DNA of 42,753 nt. Source: Chara braunii (lineage: Eukaryota > Streptophyta > Charophyceae > Charales > Characeae). The stretch covers positions 2,472,178 through 2,514,930 of the forward strand of contig BFEA01000011.1 in assembly GCA_003427395.1 (NCBI GenBank), in the 5' to 3' direction. The notes beneath the pieces are model-generated. The model saw only the letters and a list, made by a program, of their open reading frames with translations, did not search any database and had not been told where the DNA came from. Positions 31,851-40,451 of the stretch are shown in pieces. Both the position numbers and the translations under genes were made by a program. Within the stretch, counting starts at the first letter, position 1; the number at the start of each line of letters is the position of its first letter.

Positions 31851-33360
31851 TTACTCACAACCTCGTTCCCCAACACACAGATTCCACTTGCACCCAAGGA
31901 CCACCCTGCGCCACACCCAGCTTACAGCAGCGCAGCTGGGCTATGGCTGCCTGCTCCTTCCTGCTCGCCCGTGAGCGCGTGAGTGGCACGAGCTACAGCG
32001 CGGCAGCGCTTACGCAACATGCAGCCAGCACCTGAATGTCCAATGTGGAGGCAGACCCTTTGCTATATCGAAGTGGCCTGCCTGTGTTCAGTCCCAGGAA
32101 GCTTCCAGTAGGCCCCGGTAGCCTGAGGCACAACACGAANNAGAANAGGCCTTGGGCCTGAGGTGCCTTTGGCCTGTGTTTGGCCCAGTACCTGTATCCA
32201 GCCCAGGGCCTGCTTTCCATCCATTCACAAAGGCGGCCCAGGACCTGGGTTCCCTCAACCAACTGACACCAGACTCATGCAACCTGCTACAGGCCCAATT
32301 TTGTGTGTTTGTGTGTCTTTTTTTCCTTTTTTCAATTTGCTTTTTATGGTTTTGATTTTTTTTAAAATACACGAAGTTCCAAAAAATAAAATAAAAAATA
32401 AATTGTTGTACATCTTTAAAAGATCTACAACCCTATATTTTTTATTTATTTTTTTGTCGCTCGGCCCGCCCGAGGGAACTGAGATATTGGCATGTGGCGC
32501 TTGCGCGTGGGAGCAAAGACAAAGAGGAGCAAAGACAAAAAATGGTTGGCGACGATCTCACACGCGTATGAGGCACGGGGCACACTCATGCATGCAAGCA
32601 GACGTCCAAGATCCAATGACCCCAGCCTCCCAGGGAGCACACCCATTTGCACAACGGCAACAAAGACTATCATCCAGTCGTTTCACATCCATACATCCGC
32701 AAAACTTCCGATAGTAAAGCATTGAACATCAATTGACACTCATGTACGCGACTGAGTATCCACACTTAGTCTAGGACACACACGATACGTGGGCAAAGCA
32801 GGGATGGAGAAGAAGCCACTCCCTCACTGTTCAAAAATTGCAACAGTGTTGGCACTCCGCGTGCACATCCACCAACCCAACCAAACGCCAACCGAACATA
32901 GCCACAAGGCCCTTCCGCTGGCTGCGTTCTCGTATCCACCACGGCTTAGTCCCCCCGACTGCCTTGCCCTCGAGTCGACCGCTAATTCCACCCCACGCCG
33001 TCACTCCGCCCGTTCCTTGGGCGCATGTGTTCGGCGCCACGGTCTTCGCGCATAGCTCGCACAGCATTGCAGCGGGGATCAAAGAGTGTGAGAGGAAGGG
33101 ACTGCACAAATGTATAGCATGGAAGGTAGCGGGGTACCAGCTTTTAAGACGGGTGGCGACGGGTGTAGATGAGCAGGACAGATGGAAGAAGGTTCTTGAA
33201 GGTCAAGTGAGACGGGACACTTTGAAAATTTTGTGCAGTTGTGGTGGTCGTTCAATCCGTGCGTGGAAGTTTACTCTTGCGGCTTGATCCGACCAAGCCA
33301 AGTGACGACCAATCAACCATGCAGAAGGATCAAGAAAGGGATCAGAAAAAAATGGTTTGG
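31851..33360. other. Intergenic, no supported gene
   Basis: Moderate GC with several open frames lacking any known domain. A hairpin TTGTACATC..GATCTACAACCC at about 32403-32432 resembles the clearer one at 38823. Confidence 0.4.
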
Positions 33361-33523
33361 AGGGACATTCAATTAAAACGAGTCACACACTAAGCATAAT
33401 AGCCTACGATATTTGCATAAAATGATGTTTATAAAAGAATCTACAAAAATTAATACTAATTATTTCTTTAATTTTTTCAAAAAAATATATATATATGTAT
33501 AAATGTATATATATTTATATAAT

Positions 33524-33661
33524 ATGGAAAGAGTATGGTTTACTAACGGCAAAAGATATTCTACTCGTCGAATCTTTACAGATCCTTGGATTACTCATAG
33601 ACCTCAAAATTTGCAAAATATTATGTGGATTTACAAGGATCCTTTTTTTTATAAAACTTAA
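33524..33661 (+). other. Short open frame upstream of and in frame with the rps14 fragment
   Basis: 45 codons beginning MERVWFTNGKRYSTRR and ending at TAA (33659-33661). After that stop the same frame continues into rps14. It does not look like the normal rps14 N-terminus and I could not assign it to a plastid gene. It may be a fused fragment. Confidence 0.35.
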
Positions 33662-33874
33662 AATAGATTAACTTTATCTGTAGAAGAAAAGTGGATTTTT
33701 TATAAAAAATTGCAAGCTTTACCTCGTAATAGTGCGGGTACTCGAATAAAAAATATATGTTTTGTAACTGGAAGATCGAAAGCTTATTATAGAGACTTTG
33801 GAATATCTCGTCATACATTTCGGGAGATGGCTCATGCTTGTTTATTACCTGAACTTACTAAATCAAGTTGGTAA
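33662..33874 (+). pseudogene. rps14: Plastid ribosomal protein S14, C-terminal 70 codons
   Basis: Encodes [19 protein letters not shown], then [20 protein letters not shown] and [16 protein letters not shown], stop at 33872. LPRNS, the TGR..YRDFG..R block and the final KSSW are diagnostic of plastid uS14, a small-subunit protein of about 100 residues. The first 30 residues are replaced by unrelated sequence with an in-frame stop at 33659, so this copy cannot make S14. The reading frame is otherwise intact, which suggests a recent transfer. Confidence 0.9.
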
Positions 33875-34062
33875 AAAAATTTAAAAAAAAACTACATAAA
33901 AAATACTTACAGATATTTCAATAGAATTATTTAATAATATATATTAATATAATAATTTNTATTCAATANATATAAATATCCAAATATTATTNATATAATT
34001 NAAATAGATAAAAAAATATATCAAAATTAGNATTGAGAGAATAAATAAAGATTAGATATCAT

Positions 34063-34104
34063 AATAATTATCAATCTATCCTCTATGATAGATTGATAAT
34101 TATT
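34063..34104. repeat. Perfect 18-bp inverted repeat, plastid-type 3' stem-loop
   Basis: AATAATTATCAATCTATC, loop CTCTAT, then its exact complement. Such stems stabilise plastid mRNA 3' ends. Confidence 0.85.
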
Positions 34105-34395
34105 TCTTTAGCGTTTATACAAAAATCCATACAAATTAAATTCATTTAACAAAAATAGGAATAAGTTTATTGCGGAGAAGTTTCTTCTATTTCTATAAAC
34201 TTCATTGTACATATTTATTATATTGATTTTATATTGAATATTAATATTGAGAACATATAGAATCTATGATTATAATATTGTCTATACAATATTATTCTAT
34301 ATGTTATGAAACATACATGGTATGATCTTTTTTGATCACTCTTATGACTTATAAAACATTGAATTTTTGTAGTCAATATATGAAGAACTTTATAT

Positions 34396-34497
34396 ACGAA
34401 CATAGAAGTGATTGCACAGCTTGCTACTCTTGCTTTAATTATAGTATTAGGTCCTTTAGTGATTGGTCTTTTAGCAGCGCGTAAAGGAAACCTTTAA
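34396..34497 (+). pseudogene. psb30: Plastid psb30 (ycf12), full length but with ACG instead of ATG
   Basis: 33 codons then TAA: after the first codon [20 protein letters not shown], then [12 protein letters not shown]. This is Psb30, a single-span photosystem II core subunit near cytochrome b559, normally 33 residues starting MN. The hydrophobic span covers about residues 6-26. The initiation codon is ACG. That may be a T-to-C change after transfer or a feature of the source plastome (start made by RNA editing or non-AUG initiation). A nuclear copy without a transit peptide is not expected to work. Confidence 0.93.
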
Positions 34498-34780
34498 ACG
34501 AGAATCTTCAAAAAGAAACTCCATGAATAGAATAATAAATGATAGAGAATAGAATTTGTTTATCTACATAAAAGCACATGTCATCTATACTATTTATTCG
34601 AATCTAGATTATTACTATTACATTACGATACAATAGAATATTACGATANAGTAATTATATTACGAGAATATAATACGACAATATAGATATAAGAATAAAT
34701 AAGAAAAAGCAAAAATAAAAAATATTAAATACAATCGAAATACTAATAATCGAAATAATAATTAGATCAAGAAATTGGAT

Positions 34781-34888
34781 TATAGCACATAAAAGAGCTG
34801 CACTTAAAACTCCAGCAACACCCATCATATGAAAAGGATTTAAGGTCCAATTATGGAAACCTTGAAAGAAAAGAATAAATCGAAAAAT
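34781..34888 (-). pseudogene. psbD: Plastid psbD fragment (photosystem II D2)
   Basis: Minus strand: [20 protein letters not shown], then [15 protein letters not shown]. This covers the D2 region around His214 (in HMMGVAG), which contributes to the QA and iron site. D2 has about 353 residues; only some 36 remain, cut at both ends, with AT-rich non-psbD sequence outside. Opposite in strand to rps14 and psb30. Confidence 0.93.
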
Positions 34889-35309
34889 AACATATATCGA
34901 TCAAAAATCGATATATGTTTATTGGTGATTATAAATCAATATATAAAGTTTCAATAGTCTAAATTCAAAGAGGTATTTTTTTTATGTCAAAACTTATTCT
35001 CTCTATTATTTTTTGCATTGAAAATCATTCTCTTTTCATTTTTTTCATTCTCATTCACTTAATTCTCTATAATATACTACATGTAATTTATACTACATAT
35101 GTAATTTATAATACATATAATGTTCTATTAAATGCAATATAGCATGAGATGATATCGCTTTTGATAAAAGCGAAGGGGGTGAAATTATATGCCCCCAAAT
35201 TCGCATCATAGATAAATACAAAAGTGGACGTTGAAAATAAGGATATAAAGTTAAAGATAAAACTCGAATTATTTTTTCATTTAATCCAAACCATAGGAAA
35301 ACTTAAAAT

Positions 35310-35477
35310 TCAGAATCCATTAAGAAACATTGCACTTGGTGCAGTAGTTGCACCTATCCAAGATACTTTACTCTTCAAGTCGATGAGAATATGAGTTAAA
35401 ATAAGACTCCAACATAAAGAGATAGATGATTCGTAAAGATTGCTTAAAGAAAGATGCCCTATTGTAATCCATCGTGA
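35310..35477 (-). pseudogene. ccsA: Plastid ccsA fragment (cytochrome c biogenesis)
   Basis: Minus strand: RWITIGHLSLSNLYESSISL, then CWSLILTHILIDLKS, then ATTAPSAMFLNGF. RW..(S)GH.PLSNLYES and AI/TTAPSA are conserved in CcsA (Ycf5), a thylakoid membrane protein that delivers haem for c-type cytochromes. A TGA follows GF at 35310-35312 where ccsA normally continues with A(T), and the N-terminus is missing. About 55 of roughly 310 residues remain. Confidence 0.85.
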
Positions 35478-36500
35478 AAGGAAGTTGGCATGCACGGGCA
35501 AAGCGGGGAGCGAGCTTGCGTGGCAAGCAAGAATTCAAAAATGGTCGCGCGCATGGATGCAGAGGAAAATTGGAAAAAATGCTGTCTTTTGAAACTCGTT
35601 TCTTTGAAATTCTCGCACGGTCGCTAATCGGCCTAGCGAAACTAAATTTGAACAAGGGCAGCGGCAACCTCAAAAGATGTATGCAATTGGCCCACAAAAT
35701 TCAAAAACGGACCCCATTCCCTGTAATTAGTGAGGAGCTATACTTCGGGGCTTACTTCGGGTTTTACTCTGAAGGGTACGTGAAGCCACGGGGTACAGAG
35801 CTTGGCTCATCACAGCCCCCTGACCACCTCGAGTAGGGTGGGGGCAAATGTTTGCTGGGGTTCCCTGTATAGGCTTAGGCGTGGTGGTAGGTAGCTAGCG
35901 AAAGGTGAAATTGAAAGGGGGAAAATAAACATTATTTAGTGTCTAGGACGGGACGCAAGGCTACCCAATCTGGTATCATGTTGCTGGAGGTTAGTGTGAT
36001 CTGCGCAGCTATATGTGAACTACTCCCACATCATGTGCTTCCATCACCCCCAGGGACATCGCATGCACTGCCCTTCTCCCACGGAATACTCTAGAAGAAG
36101 GTTGACTCTCAAGGTAGCGCGCGCTGGCAACCCACAATTAGATGACTCTCGAGTAAAATGCTCTTCTTCCTCAACGGAGGGTAGATAAAGGTAGGGATAT
36201 TTTATTTGATGGCTTTTTTTTTTTTTTAACATTGGTTTGAGGTGCTGCTGGGGGTGGCATGAGTATCCCCTCGGTAGCAACCCCACCATGGCTCCTATCT
36301 ATTGGTGGGGAGCTTCACCTGCTGGAAACTGGGTCCAACATCCCATTACATAATTGATTGCTCCTCATGCAATGACCACTTACCGACTCCCCAGTCACCC
36401 GGGCTTCTGAGAAAATGTGACTTAGGATGTCCTCTTCAACCCTTACCCATGACATTTGATGCTGCCCCAGCCACAAATTATCTCACCAACTGTTATGATG
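35478..36500. other. Intergenic, nothing recognised
   Basis: GC returns to nuclear level. There is a poly(T) run at 36217-36228. No conserved frame. Confidence 0.4.
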
Positions 36501-36520
36501 CCCCATTTGATGACCAGTCA

Positions 36521-36800
36521 ATGCTCAGGAACCAATTAGGTGTTTGCCTGACAAGCCTTGGTTGTGTTTTTTATTCTCGAATTGGACATGCATTCCTTTC
36601 AAGCAGTAAATTGTACTACAGATGTGTGGCTGTGAGATGTGGGGATGAGTGTGGTTGGGTACATCGTGTGTCGCGGAGCGATCCGTGCTGGGGTGGGGTG
36701 AAGTAGTCCTTTTGGGGCTTCACTTTCACCCCAGCCCACTTAGTCTATTGGTCAGGTGTTTGCCTGACAAGTCATTGGTTGTGTGTTCGATTCTCGATTC
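36521..36800 (+). mobile_element. tRNA-Val-like SINE heads, two copies
   Basis: About 36738-36800 reads TTAGTCTATTGGTCAGGTGT (A box-like D arm), TTTGCCTGACAAGTCA (valine-type anticodon loop CTGACAA, anticodon GAC) and GTGTTCGATTCTCG (B box). A weaker copy (TTAGGTGTTTGCCTGACAAG..TTGTG..ATTCTCG) lies at 36533-36592. Acceptor stems do not close, so these are SINE heads or tRNA pseudogenes, not working tRNAs. Confidence 0.55.
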
Positions 36801-37080
36801 AACATGCACATGTTCCAGGAAACTTCCACCCATGCGGTCTCCACCAAGCGCACAGCTGACCAGCTGGCAAAATTGTCAACAGTATTACCCACACGCACAT
36901 CTGGGCACCTTACTTGTTGGATAGATGGCGAGTGTCAGAGGAACCACTGGGATACCAAAATGCAAGGGAACATCTAATGAGAACTCGAAAAAAAAAAAGA
37001 AAAAAGTTGAGATGCAAAAGTTCAATACATCGGGACGATCAAATGGTCAGTTGCTGACGGGCCAGTCATATACCTGCTAG
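36801..37080. other. Intergenic with short poly(A)
   Basis: An A run at 36989-37006 may be the tail of the upstream SINE. Nothing else is recognised. Confidence 0.4.
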
Positions 37081-37102
37081 TGAGCCTCGACAACAACCTG
37101 GA

Positions 37103-37134
37103 GTGATGAGTCGGTGAAGCTCCGACGAAACAGT
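37103..37134 (+). ncRNA. Hammerhead ribozyme, 5'-truncated
   Basis: TGATGAGTCGGTGAAGCTCC then GACGAAACAGT. Helix II (GTCGG/CCGAC) and GAAA are intact, but the first core C is G and there is no helix I or cleavage strand upstream. Confidence 0.75.
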
Positions 37135-37257
37135 TCGTCACAGCCCTTCGTTTGTTGTCCTTTTCTCCCTCTCTGCCTACTGTTTACCAGGCAGCTATGT
37201 TCGACTCTATATATATATGTAGTACTGTTTACTGAGCAGCTATGTTTGACTATATAT

Positions 37258-37696
37258 AACAAACGAGAGGTTGTGATGAATTGTTTCGTCGGAGTTTCAC
37301 CGACTCATCGGGAGGCTGAACCCGCAACAGTCTGCAGAAACCCTAACTGATTACACTGCAAGTGATAATCCACCTTAACCCCGACTGTGGTTAAGCATCA
37401 ACGACTGCCCGACAACTGATACCCTGAGGTGGACACCAACCACTGCCCTCAAGGTACCTGTGGCAAAAGTCAAAGCAGACTATCACTCACCCACACCAGA
37501 TGGAAAACTCTACAGACTATCGGTTCACACCCCATCACAAGCAAGCAAAACACCCACAAAACAAAGAAAGGTCTGTCACAGCCAAAAAATACACTCCAGA
37601 CACGCCGTTGGCACTAGAGGCACAGCATGGTCGAGTAGTGACGACCCCGACCACTGCCGCTCGACCTGACCGGAGAATACCGTAGCAGGGTGCTAG
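37258..37696. repeat. Left arm of 440-bp inverted repeat
   Basis: Complementary to 37797-38236 over its whole length with scattered substitutions and small gaps. The 100-bp spacer (37697-37796) is the tail part of the minus-strand unit. Confidence 0.92.
37280..37331 (-). ncRNA. Hammerhead ribozyme, complete layout, core mutated
   Basis: Minus strand: ACTGTT (helix III strand and cleavage position), GCGG-GTTCAG-CCTC (helix I), CCGATGA, helix II GTCGG-TGAAACT-CCGAC, GAAA, CAAT. The core CTGATGA has T to C at its second base, and helices I and III each have one mismatch. Probably inactive. Confidence 0.82.
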
Positions 37697-37796
37697 CGAA
37701 GTCGTGATATATATAGTCAAACAGAGCTACCCGGTAAACCGTAGGCAGAGAGGGAGAAGAGGACAACAAACGAGGGGTTGTGGCAAACTGTTTCGT

Positions 37797-38236
37797 CTAG
37801 CACCCTGTTACGGTATTCTCCGTTCAGGCCGAGCGGCAGTGGTCAGGGCCGTCACTACGCGGCCATGTTGTGCCTCTAGTGCCAGCGGCGTGTCTGGAGT
37901 GTATTTTTTAGTTGTGACAGACCTTTCTTTGTTTCGTGGGTGTTTTGCTGGCTTGTGATGGGGTGTGAACCGACAATCTGTAGAGTTTTCCATCTGGTGT
38001 GGGTGAGTGCTAGTTTGCTTTGACTTCTGCCACAGGTACCTTGAGGGCAATGGTTGGTGCCCACCTCAGGGTATCAGTTGTCGGGCAATCGTTGATGCTT
38101 AACCACAACCGGGGTTAAGGTGGATTATCACCTACAGTGTAATAAGTTAGGGGATTCTGCAGACCGTTGAGGGTTCAGCCTGCTGATGAGTCGGTGAAAC
38201 TCCGACGAAACAGTTTGCCATAGCTCCTCGTTTGTT
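37797..38236. repeat. Right arm of 440-bp inverted repeat
   Basis: Mirror of 37258-37696. It begins CTAGCACCCTG and ends CGTTTGTT; the arms contain the ribozymes at 37280 (-) and 38163 (+). Confidence 0.92.
38163..38214 (+). ncRNA. Type III hammerhead ribozyme with intact catalytic core
   Basis: Layout: helix III strand ACCGT, cleavage T at 38168, helix I GAGG-GTTCAG-CCTG (38169-38182), CTGATGA (38183-38189), helix II GTCGG-TGAAACT-CCGAC (five perfect pairs), GAAA (38207-38210), helix III strand ACAGT ending 38214. Helices I and II are closed by loops and III is open, so type III. All core bases are canonical. One C-A mismatch in helix III and one G-G at the base of helix I would weaken it. 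Predicted cut is between 38168 and 38169. Confidence 0.87.
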
Positions 38237-38283
38237 GTCCTCTTCTCCCTCTCTGCCTACGGTTTACCGTGCAGCTCTGTTTG

Positions 38284-38356
38284 ACTTTGACTATATATAT
38301 ATATGTATATATGTATATATATATGTATATATATATGTATATATGTATATATATAC
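38284..38356. repeat. (TATATG)n-type microsatellite at the repeat's tail
   Basis: TATATATATG and TATATGTATA blocks continue the TATATA that ends each tail of the hammerhead repeat. Confidence 0.93.
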
Positions 38357-38486
38357 ATGTCATCCATGTGGATGGCCTTGTACGTAAGAGGTGATGAATA
38401 GGCGGGGCTTTCCTTCCTTCTTTCCTTTTTTTGTTTTGTTTTGTTCTGCCTTTGCGCTTTGATTTACAGTGTGACAATATATATAT

Positions 38487-38770
38487 ATAGGGGGAAGTTG
38501 GGGAACTACGCAAGAGTCACAAAAATTAGTTATAATTGCACTATGGGCCAAGATACAGTTTCCAATTAACCGTAATTTCGTGAAAATGGATATCTTTTAC
38601 TTTTTGAACGAAATTGAAATCGAGTTTTACCCTCAGGAACAACAAATTTTGACGCTGTGTGTCCGAAATTGGATTTAACGCGGCTTTCGCGTTGAAAAAT
38701 TCAACGCGCGTTGAATTCGCGTTAAACTCCCGCTCAAACGCGAGTTGAACGAGAATTAACGAGGTCCGGG
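38487..38770 (+). repeat. Dispersed repeat, copy 2 (also 30986-31370)
   Basis: Shares AGTCACAAAAAT.AGTTATAA, CTATGGGCCAAGATACAG and CTTTTACTTTTTGAACGAAA with the other copy. It is followed by CGCGTTGAATTCGCGTTAAAC-type palindromic motifs. Confidence 0.7.
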
Positions 38771-38820
38771 ATGTTTTTTTCGTGGGCTAAAAATTATCCA
38801 AAAAAAAAAACAAAATATAT

Positions 38821-38854
38821 GGGGTTGTAGGTTTTCTTGAGGACTACAACCCTG
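38821..38854. repeat. Hairpin GGGTTGTAG / CTACAACCC
   Basis: Nine-base arms around TTTTCTTGAGGA, followed by a T-rich run. A related sequence lies at 32403-32432. Confidence 0.7.
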
Positions 38855-39137
38855 TATTTTTATTTTTATTTTTTGATGCTTAAATCTATTTTTTAAAAAT
38901 CAAAAACATAAACACACAATGAAAAAACAAAAACGAAAATGAAATGAGTGTTTTTGTTTTGGGTTTCACACAGATTTTTTAAGGGCTAAAACGAAAACAA
39001 CATCAGGCGTGAGGACTTAGTCAATCTGCCCAATCTCTCTCCCGCCCGACCATGACAATTTTGGTTGATGATATTGTGCGTGACTCCTTGCCTTTTGATA
39101 GGTGGGAGTGGGTGGTGTCAGGTGAGTTGAGACTTGC

Positions 39138-39503
39138 ATGGAGTCGAGGTTTGCTAGTCTAAACATGAGCGTGGGTACTGCCCATGCTCGAACCTCACAT
39201 AGATTCGCCATAGTGACCTTCATCCTTTCCCGACCGCAGACGAGGACGATCTCTACTGCAATGCGGGTGTGCGGAGTGCGCTATCTCGGCCGGGTTCAAG
39301 TTCACTTTTATAACCCATCTAAAGCGTGTCATATAGGGGGAACATGGTTCATTTTGATTGATCGGTTTTCTTCCCCATCGCTGATTCTGCCTTATACGGA
39401 TATGACAGTGCTTCCCTGGTCGGTGGCATGGAGGCCTCAGTTTAACTGCCACTGTTGTCGCCTAGGGGAATTTTGTTCCTGGCGAAGGATGGTGCTGGGC
39501 TAA
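39138..39503 (+). pseudogene. Possible LINE ORF1 fragment
   Basis: The frame has LGRVQVHFYNPSKACHIGGT, then SVAWRPQFNCHCCRLGEFCS. The spacing of a RV.V..DPSKP-like strand followed some 45 residues later by a Cys-rich F.C..C..LGHF.. block recalls the nucleic-acid-binding ORF1 of plant LINEs. The knuckle is imperfect (no His, extra Cys). Alternative: a chance frame. No ORF2 is attached. Confidence 0.3.
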
Positions 39504-39673
39504 AAAAGGATGGTGCTTCGCTCATTTAGTTTTCAGGATTTTCAGGATTTTCAGGGCTGGTCAAAACAGTAATCTCCAAGACTCCAACAAACACCAAACT
39601 CGGCACACAGTTGTCTGGGGACTTTGGGCCCTTCTGCCATTGGAACAATTAAAGAGATTAGCTTCAGAAACCA

Positions 39674-40053
39674 TTAGCGCCACCTTCGTGGGAGCCTGGA
39701 TTCGGCGCTAGCTCCTTGTAGGCAGCTAGCGCCACCTCTGTGGGAGCCTACATTAGGCACTACCTTTTTATAGGTAGCTGGCGCCACCTCCGTTGGAGCC
39801 TGGATTCAGCGCTCACTTCTTATAGGCAGCTAGTGCCACCTCCGTGGGAGCCTGTATTAGGCACTAGCTCCATATAGTCAGCTAGCGGTATCTCAGTGGG
39901 AGCCTGGATTAGGCGCTAGCTTCTTATAGGCAGCTAGCGCCACCTCTGTGGGAGCCTGGGCTCTAGCTCCTTATAGGCAGCTAGCGCCACCTCCTCGGGA
40001 GCCTGGACTAGGCGTAAGCTCCTTATAGGGAGCTAGCGCCACCTCTGTGGGAG
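39674..40053. repeat. Palindromic minisatellite, about 52-bp unit, eight copies
   Basis: GCGCCACCTCTGTGGGAGCC with GGATTAGGCGCTAGCT and CCTTATAGGCAGCTA repeat at 39677, 39730, 39781, 39834, 39886, 39938, 39984 and 40036. Within a unit GGCGCTAGCT pairs perfectly with AGCTAGCGCC of the next, so each period can form a hairpin. Confidence 0.92.
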
Positions 40054-40078
40054 GCACTGCGAACCCTTAGACGCTCAA

Positions 40079-40215
40079 GATCAGCCAGAGTGACAGATTA
40101 GCCTGGGTCAGCGAGCGAGAAGACAGACCGTCTGCGTTCAGGCGAACGAATGGGACAGCTGAGTATGCACTTTCGGTGAGAGCTGGCCCAGGCTATTCTG
40201 TCACTCTCGCTGATC
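40079..40215. mobile_element. Short TIR element (MITE-like), 137 bp
   Basis: Left GATCAGCCAGAGTGACAGAT then TAGCCTGGGTCAGC; right GCTGGCCCAGGCTA then TTCTGTCACTCTCGCTGATC. The arms are about 34 bp with three or four mismatches. It has no coding capacity and no clear duplication. Confidence 0.75.
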
Positions 40216-40399
40216 CCGTAAGCCTGTTGGGCCCCATTCGACTGTCTGCAGTCTTTCCCACTATACATCGCCAGCGCGTTGAGACTTTGGGACACCAGAC
40301 CAGACTGTTGATATGCAGGAACATGGACAAAAGCGAGATAATTGCAAGTGTGAATTTGTATCATGTGGCATTGTGGATGCAGGATGGGGGAGGGATGCG

Positions 40400-40451
<52 letters not shown>

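Larger units (their letters stand above)
33400..35477. other. Nuclear insertion of plastid DNA, mosaic
   Basis: A sharp drop in GC and four plastid gene pieces mark this block: the rps14 3' end (+), psb30 (+), a psbD internal piece (-) and a ccsA internal piece (-). These genes are not neighbours in this way in ordinary plastomes and two are cut at both ends. The block is therefore rearranged or assembled from several fragments. The left edge is approximate; the right edge is where the ccsA match ends and normal GC resumes. Confidence 0.82.
37103..38290. mobile_element. Hammerhead-bearing repeat (retrozyme-like), inverted dimer
   Basis: Three parts. First, a plus-strand ribozyme 3' part plus tail (37103-37230). 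Second, a complete minus-strand unit from the ribozyme 3' part at 37797 through tail and body to a whole ribozyme at 37280. Third, a plus-strand body, ribozyme and tail (37797-38290). Distance between equivalent GACGAAAC points on the minus unit is 507 bp, the apparent monomer. There is no protein frame. Plant retrozymes are non-coding elements whose type III hammerheads cut their RNA into unit-length circles; length, ribozyme type and lack of coding fit. LTRs, a clear primer site and a purine tract were not demonstrated. Confidence 0.75.

Noticed and set aside
31364-31897. His/Thr-rich 177-codon frame
   Set aside because: Translation of the GT minisatellite across an N.
36738-36800. Functional tRNA-Val gene
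   Set aside because: A and B boxes and the anticodon loop are visible, but the acceptor stem does not close and a second decayed copy lies 200 bp upstream, so a SINE head is more likely.
39674-40053. CRISPR-like regularly spaced repeats
   Set aside because: Units are contiguous and about 52 bp with no unique spacers, and the genome is eukaryotic. It is a minisatellite.
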